A stretch of 8,758 nucleotides of DNA from Paramuribaculum sp. (GTDB lineage: Bacteria > Bacteroidota > Bacteroidia > Bacteroidales > Muribaculaceae), in contig JAIDJZ010000321.1 in the NCBI GenBank assembly GCA_029051965.1, forward strand, positions 1 through 8,758. Direction: 5' to 3'. Positions 6,967 through 8,758 of the stretch are shown piece after piece (the first letter of the stretch is position 1; each line of letters starts with the position of its first letter). The notes under the pieces were generated by a model. It had not been told where the DNA came from. It did no database searches and was given only the letters and a program-made list of their open reading frames with translations. The translations under genes were made by a program, and so were the position numbers.

Positions 6967-7088
6967 CCCACCAATTTGTGTTTCGCTAAAGGCAACATAT
7001 GTGTCGGCCTATTAACCACAAAAATTTGTTAACCTGCAACAACGGCAGCCTCTTAAAAATTAAAAATAATTAAAAAGAACACCCACTA

Positions 7089-7120
7089 ATTGTCAAAGCA
7101 AAACTTTGCTATTAATTTTG
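7089..7120 (+). promoter_or_regulatory. Promoter of the structured RNA / HTH unit, with palindrome in spacer
   Basis: ATTG (7089-7092), a 20-bp spacer, then TAATTTTG (7113-7120), an exact TAnnTTTG. The spacer holds the palindrome AGCAAA-AC-TTTGCT (7097-7110), well placed for a repressor. The start should be near 7126, a few bases before the first stem of the RNA. Confidence 0.7.
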
Positions 7121-7125
7121 CCATA

Positions 7126-7345
7126 GTTCAAAGTCACGGACACATCAGCCTGCCGCGTTGACTTTGTTTTCCCTATGTCTGGAATCCGCCAATCATAATT
7201 GTCCAGGGAAATAAGCTGCGTTATCATTCACTCCAGGTTTATATGACACGCTAACGGGTCGGAGCGAACGATGCTTATTTTGAGGACAAAGGCGCTTGGC
7301 GGTGCCTCAGGCAGCAAGGTAAGCATGGCAAGTTCCGACCTTTTT
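7126..7345 (+). ncRNA. Candidate structured RNA or attenuator leader
   Basis: About 220 nt bounded by a good promoter and a terminator-like end. Stems in order: CAAAGTCA/TGACTTTG (7129-7136 with 7159-7166, perfect), TTTCCCT/AGGGAAA (7168-7174 with 7205-7211), GCGT/ACGC plus TCAT/ATGA (7218-7227 with 7243-7251), and a long 3' domain. The 3' domain closes with GGTCGGA/TCCGACC (7257-7263 with 7334-7340). Inside it a 12-bp helix (7271-7282 with 7315-7326, two G-U pairs) is topped by GGCGC/GTGCC (7291-7295 with 7302-7306). T5 follows directly (7341-7345). The HTH start codon is only 10 bp further and I see no second promoter, so HTH and adenosyltransferase expression would require read-through. 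It could be a free small RNA, for example a Bacteroidales-1-like RNA, or a riboswitch-type leader. No B12 box is present. Family not assigned. Confidence 0.6.
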
Positions 7346-7355
7346 CAATTTATAA

Positions 7356-7568
7356 ATGAGTGAAATTTTCATTGGCTCGCTGATCAGAGCCGAACTTCAG
7401 CGTCAGGAAAGAACAACCGTATGGTTTGCTAAAAAACTTGGATGTAACCGGACGAACGCCTATAAAATCTTCAACCGGCGAAGCATTGACACCGATCTGC
7501 TGCTACGAATCTCACGCATCCTCAACCGAAACTTCTTTGAAGTCTACACCGACCTCCTTGCCGACTGA
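7356..7568 (+). CDS. Small helix-turn-helix (XRE-like) protein
   Basis: A 70-residue protein consisting almost only of a DNA-binding fold. The sequence IGSLIRAELQRQERT (6-20) forms the first helix, VWFAKKLGCNRTNAYKIFNR (22-41) the helix-turn-helix, and SIDTDLLLRISRILNRNFFEVY (43-64) the closing helices. Small proteins of this pattern are widespread in Bacteroidetes; targets are unknown. There is no dimerisation or ligand domain visible. The ATG at 7356 sits 10 bp after the T5 of the structured RNA and has no promoter of its own in that gap. The adenosyltransferase follows 58 bp after the stop without a terminator, so the two are probably cotranscribed. It may control its own leader or promoter palindrome; that is inference. 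Confidence 0.85.
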   Translation: MSEIFIGSLIRAELQRQERTTVWFAKKLGCNRTNAYKIFNRRSIDTDLLLRISRILNRNFFEVYTDLLAD

Positions 7569-7591
7569 ACCGCCAGAACATCGATACTATC

Positions 7592-7609
7592 CAACCTCCT
7601 CAACCTCCT
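7592..7609 (+). repeat. Tandem CAACCTCCT ahead of the adenosyltransferase
   Basis: Two adjacent perfect 9-bp units, CAACCTCCT at 7592-7600 and 7601-7609, in the short gap between the HTH gene and the adenosyltransferase. Each contains ACCTCCT, the DNA form of the 16S rRNA anti-Shine-Dalgarno end, in the sense orientation of the mRNA. Confidence 0.85.
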
Positions 7610-7626
7610 AAAACCCAGTGACGACT

Positions 7627-8184
7627 ATGAAAAAAGCAGTCATCTACACCCGCACCGGCGACTCCGGAACGACATCGCTCGTCGGCGGAAAACGCGCCCT
7701 CAAACACTCCGACCGCATCGAAGCCTACGGAACACTCGACGAACTCAACTCAGCCATAGGACTCATAACCGCATCAACCGACCTGCAGGCCGCAGACCGG
7801 AAATTCCTGACAGACGTACAATCGCGCCTTTTCGACATCGGATCCCATCTGGCGTGTCCGCCCGACGGAGAATTCCAGCTGCCGACCGGACTGACAGCAG
7901 AAACACTCTCGGCTATCGAAAATGAAATCGACCGCCTCGACTCGAAACTGCCGCGTCTCGACAGCTTCGTTCTCCCGGCAGGAAGCGAACTGGCAGCCCG
8001 TTGCCACATGGCCCGCACCATCTGCCGACGCGCCGAACGACGCATAACAGCCCTGAACGAAACCGAACCCGTCGGCAACGACATCCTCGCCTACATAAAC
8101 CGGCTCTCGGACTATCTCTTCACACTTGCCCGACACTCGAACATCTCGCAGGGCAAACCCGAAATCTTCTGGAGCAAGAAATAG
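7627..8184 (+). CDS. PduO-type cob(I)alamin adenosyltransferase
   Basis: Transfers the adenosyl group of ATP to cob(I)alamin to make adenosylcobalamin, the cofactor of methylmalonyl-CoA mutase in the succinate-propionate pathway. The 185 residues match the single-domain family (Cob_adeno_trans). Visible motifs are YTRTGDSGTTSLVGGKR (7-23, ATP-binding N terminus), EAYGTLDELNSAIG (32-45), FVLPAGSELAARCHMARTIC (114-133) continuing into RRAERR (134-139, catalytic Arg/Glu region) and YINRLSDYLFTLAR (156-169). The ATG at 7627 gives MKKAVIYTRTG, like homologues; a GTG at 7618 would add three residues. It sits 58 bp after the HTH gene, probably in one operon, with only a weak hairpin after it. The coding strand is noticeably rich in C at third positions. 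Gene names differ between species (cobO, pduO, mmaB), so none is given. Confidence 0.95.
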   Translation: MKKAVIYTRTGDSGTTSLVGGKRALKHSDRIEAYGTLDELNSAIGLITASTDLQAADRKFLTDVQSRLFDIGSHLACPPDGEFQLPTGLTAETLSAIENEIDRLDSKLPRLDSFVLPAGSELAARCHMARTICRRAERRITALNETEPVGNDILAYINRLSDYLFTLARHSNISQGKPEIFWSKK

Positions 8185-8202
8185 ATACCACAAAAACTCA
8201 CA

Positions 8203-8232
8203 TTTATAAGAAACCGTTTATAAGACTTTTTT
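8203..8232 (+). terminator. Weak AT-rich hairpin with T6 after the adenosyltransferase
   Basis: TTTATAAGA is repeated at 8203-8211 and 8217-8225. Because TTATAA is self-complementary, the copies can also pair with each other (8204-8209 with 8218-8223). GAC and six T (8227-8232) follow. The position suits a terminator but the stem is short and AT-only. Confidence 0.35.
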
Positions 8233-8252
8233 ACAATAAAACCTCCAAAAGA

Positions 8253-8283
8253 ATTGTTAGAAAGAAATAAATGTGTACTTTTG
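8253..8283 (+). promoter_or_regulatory. Promoter of the DUF2795-type gene
   Basis: ATTG (8253-8256), a 19-bp spacer and TACTTTTG (8276-8283), an exact TAnnTTTG followed by C. The start would lie near 8290, giving an A-rich leader of about 50 nt, a pattern typical of well-expressed Bacteroidales genes. Confidence 0.75.
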
Positions 8284-8340
8284 CGGCACTAATTCCACAA
8301 CAAGCCACGAAAAATAAAAAAATATAAAACATAACTTACT

Positions 8341-8562
8341 ATGTATTGGACGCTTGAACTCGCGTCGAAGCTTGAAGACGCTCCCTGGCCTGCAACACGA
8401 GAAGAGCTCATTGACTATGCCATGCGCTCCGGGGCCCCGATGGAAGTGATTGAAAACCTCCAGGAAATGGAGGACGAGGGCGAAACCTACGAATGCATCG
8501 AAGACATCTGGCCCGACTACCCCTCCAAAGAAGACTTCTTCTTCGACGAAGAGGAATACTGA
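8341..8562 (+). CDS. Small acidic DUF2795-type protein
   Basis: The 73-residue protein begins MYWTLELASKLEDAPWPATR and contains WPATREELIDYAMRSGAP (16-33), the DUF2795 signature, followed by MEVIENLQEMEDEG (34-47). The C terminus is very acidic and aromatic, with IWPDYPSKEDFFFDEEEY (56-73). From memory, near-identical short proteins occur across Bacteroidales as core genes; their function is unknown. There is no signal peptide or membrane helix, so a soluble cytoplasmic protein is expected. It has its own good promoter and a 14-bp hairpin 31 bp after the stop, so it is likely a monocistronic unit. The high acidity and strong promoter suggest an abundant housekeeping protein, but that is inference. 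Confidence 0.88.
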   Translation: MYWTLELASKLEDAPWPATREELIDYAMRSGAPMEVIENLQEMEDEGETYECIEDIWPDYPSKEDFFFDEEEY

Positions 8563-8592
8563 GCAATAAAATTTACATAAACACCTGATAAT

Positions 8593-8628
8593 CAATGGCT
8601 AAGAAATAAATAATTTTCTTGGCCATTG
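8593..8628. terminator. Long hairpin after the DUF2795-type gene
   Basis: A 14-bp stem (8593-8606 with 8615-8628, one G-U pair) with an 8-nt AT-rich loop, followed by CTATTTTAT. It is placed like a terminator. Its right arm is the first copy of the TTTTCTTGGCYA repeats and its left arm an inverted copy, so its origin may be repeat-related. Confidence 0.55.
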
Positions 8629-8711
8629 CTATTTTATCCCGTTTTACCCTATAGTTTTCTTGGCTAAATTACGTTTTCTTGGCCAGCATCAGCAGTATTC
8701 TTGGCTAAATT
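8595..8711. repeat. Cluster of TTTTCTTGGCYA repeats
   Basis: Four direct copies: TTTTCTTGGCCA (8614-8625), TTTTCTTGGCTAAATT (8655-8670), TTTTCTTGGCCA (8674-8685) and TATTCTTGGCTAAATT (8696-8711). An inverted copy ATGGCTAAGAAA lies at 8595-8606. The CCA and CTAAATT forms alternate. Start-to-start distances are 41, 19 and 22 bp, close to multiples of two helical turns. No gene is seen from 8563 to the window end. Confidence 0.8.
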
Positions 8712-8758
8712 CCGACAGTCCTCGGAGGTTTGTGAGTACCGGCTGGGTAATAATAACA

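Noticed and set aside
7257..7345. Signal recognition particle RNA
   Set aside because: GCGAAC and GCAGCAAGG in a long helix recall the 4.5S RNA, but the hallmark apical core with CAGG, a GGAA tetraloop and AGCAG is not formed; the apical part is longer and different. A covariance search would settle it.
7126..7345. Cobalamin riboswitch controlling the adenosyltransferase
   Set aside because: Attractive from context, but I find no B12 box (AGCCAGGAGACCTGCC-like) and no GCCACTG element.
7618..7626. GTG start for the adenosyltransferase
   Set aside because: It would add only three residues (MTT) before MKKAVIYTRTG, and homologues begin at the equivalent of the ATG at 7627. It cannot be fully excluded.
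8609..8625. Minus-strand mini-frame starting MAKK within the repeat cluster
   Set aside because: ATGGCCAAGAAA is simply the complement of one repeat copy; the frame is 17 codons, and the other copies are in different frames.
8595..8711. CRISPR array
   Set aside because: Repeats are only 12-16 bp, imperfect, one is inverted, and the spacers are unequal (about 4 to 29 bp).

Overview
This window looks like chromosome from the order Bacteroidales, and by the flavour of the proteins most likely a gut Muribaculaceae-type organism. The family assignment is an inference; the order is better supported. Protein-coding genes resemble Bacteroidetes versions, start codons are preceded by A/T-rich leaders rather than Shine-Dalgarno sites, and upstream regions repeatedly carry the Bacteroidetes sigma -7 element TAnnTTTG. 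I find seven such elements, three of them with an acceptable -33 partner 19-20 bp upstream.

Left part (1-2480): nadA (quinolinate synthase, NAD biosynthesis) and upp (uracil phosphoribosyltransferase, pyrimidine salvage) both run leftward. They are separated by about 700 bp of AT-rich DNA without a gene. That gap is packed with TTATCAACA, TTTTCAACA and TTGTCAACA nonamers, related repeats and palindromes, and is the best candidate here for a DnaA-binding or replication-origin-like locus.

Middle (2480-5150): a rightward 521-residue protein of unknown function with its own promoter, closed by a strong 12-bp hairpin terminator. After it come about 290 bp with no convincing gene, including a G-rich stretch and a T8 tract. 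Next is a small rightward three-helix membrane protein of the phage-holin-like kind, with no phage genes around it. It converges on pckA, and a shared hairpin lies between the two.

Right part (5150-8758): pckA (ATP-dependent phosphoenolpyruvate carboxykinase) runs leftward from a good promoter with a ~100-nt leader. Divergent from it, a second good promoter starts a ~220-nt segment rich in stems that ends in a hairpin plus T5 only 10 bp before the next gene. This is either an independent small RNA or an attenuator-like leader. It is followed by a 70-residue HTH protein and a PduO-type cobalamin adenosyltransferase, probably one operon. Next is a conserved acidic DUF2795-type protein with its own strong promoter. 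The window closes with a cluster of TTTTCTTGGCYA repeats, one of them inverted to form a long hairpin.

Functionally the recognised genes are core metabolism: NAD synthesis, uracil salvage, the PEP/oxaloacetate node, and supply of adenosylcobalamin for the succinate-propionate route. There are no tRNA or rRNA genes, no transposase and no CRISPR array. The novelty is in the non-coding DNA.
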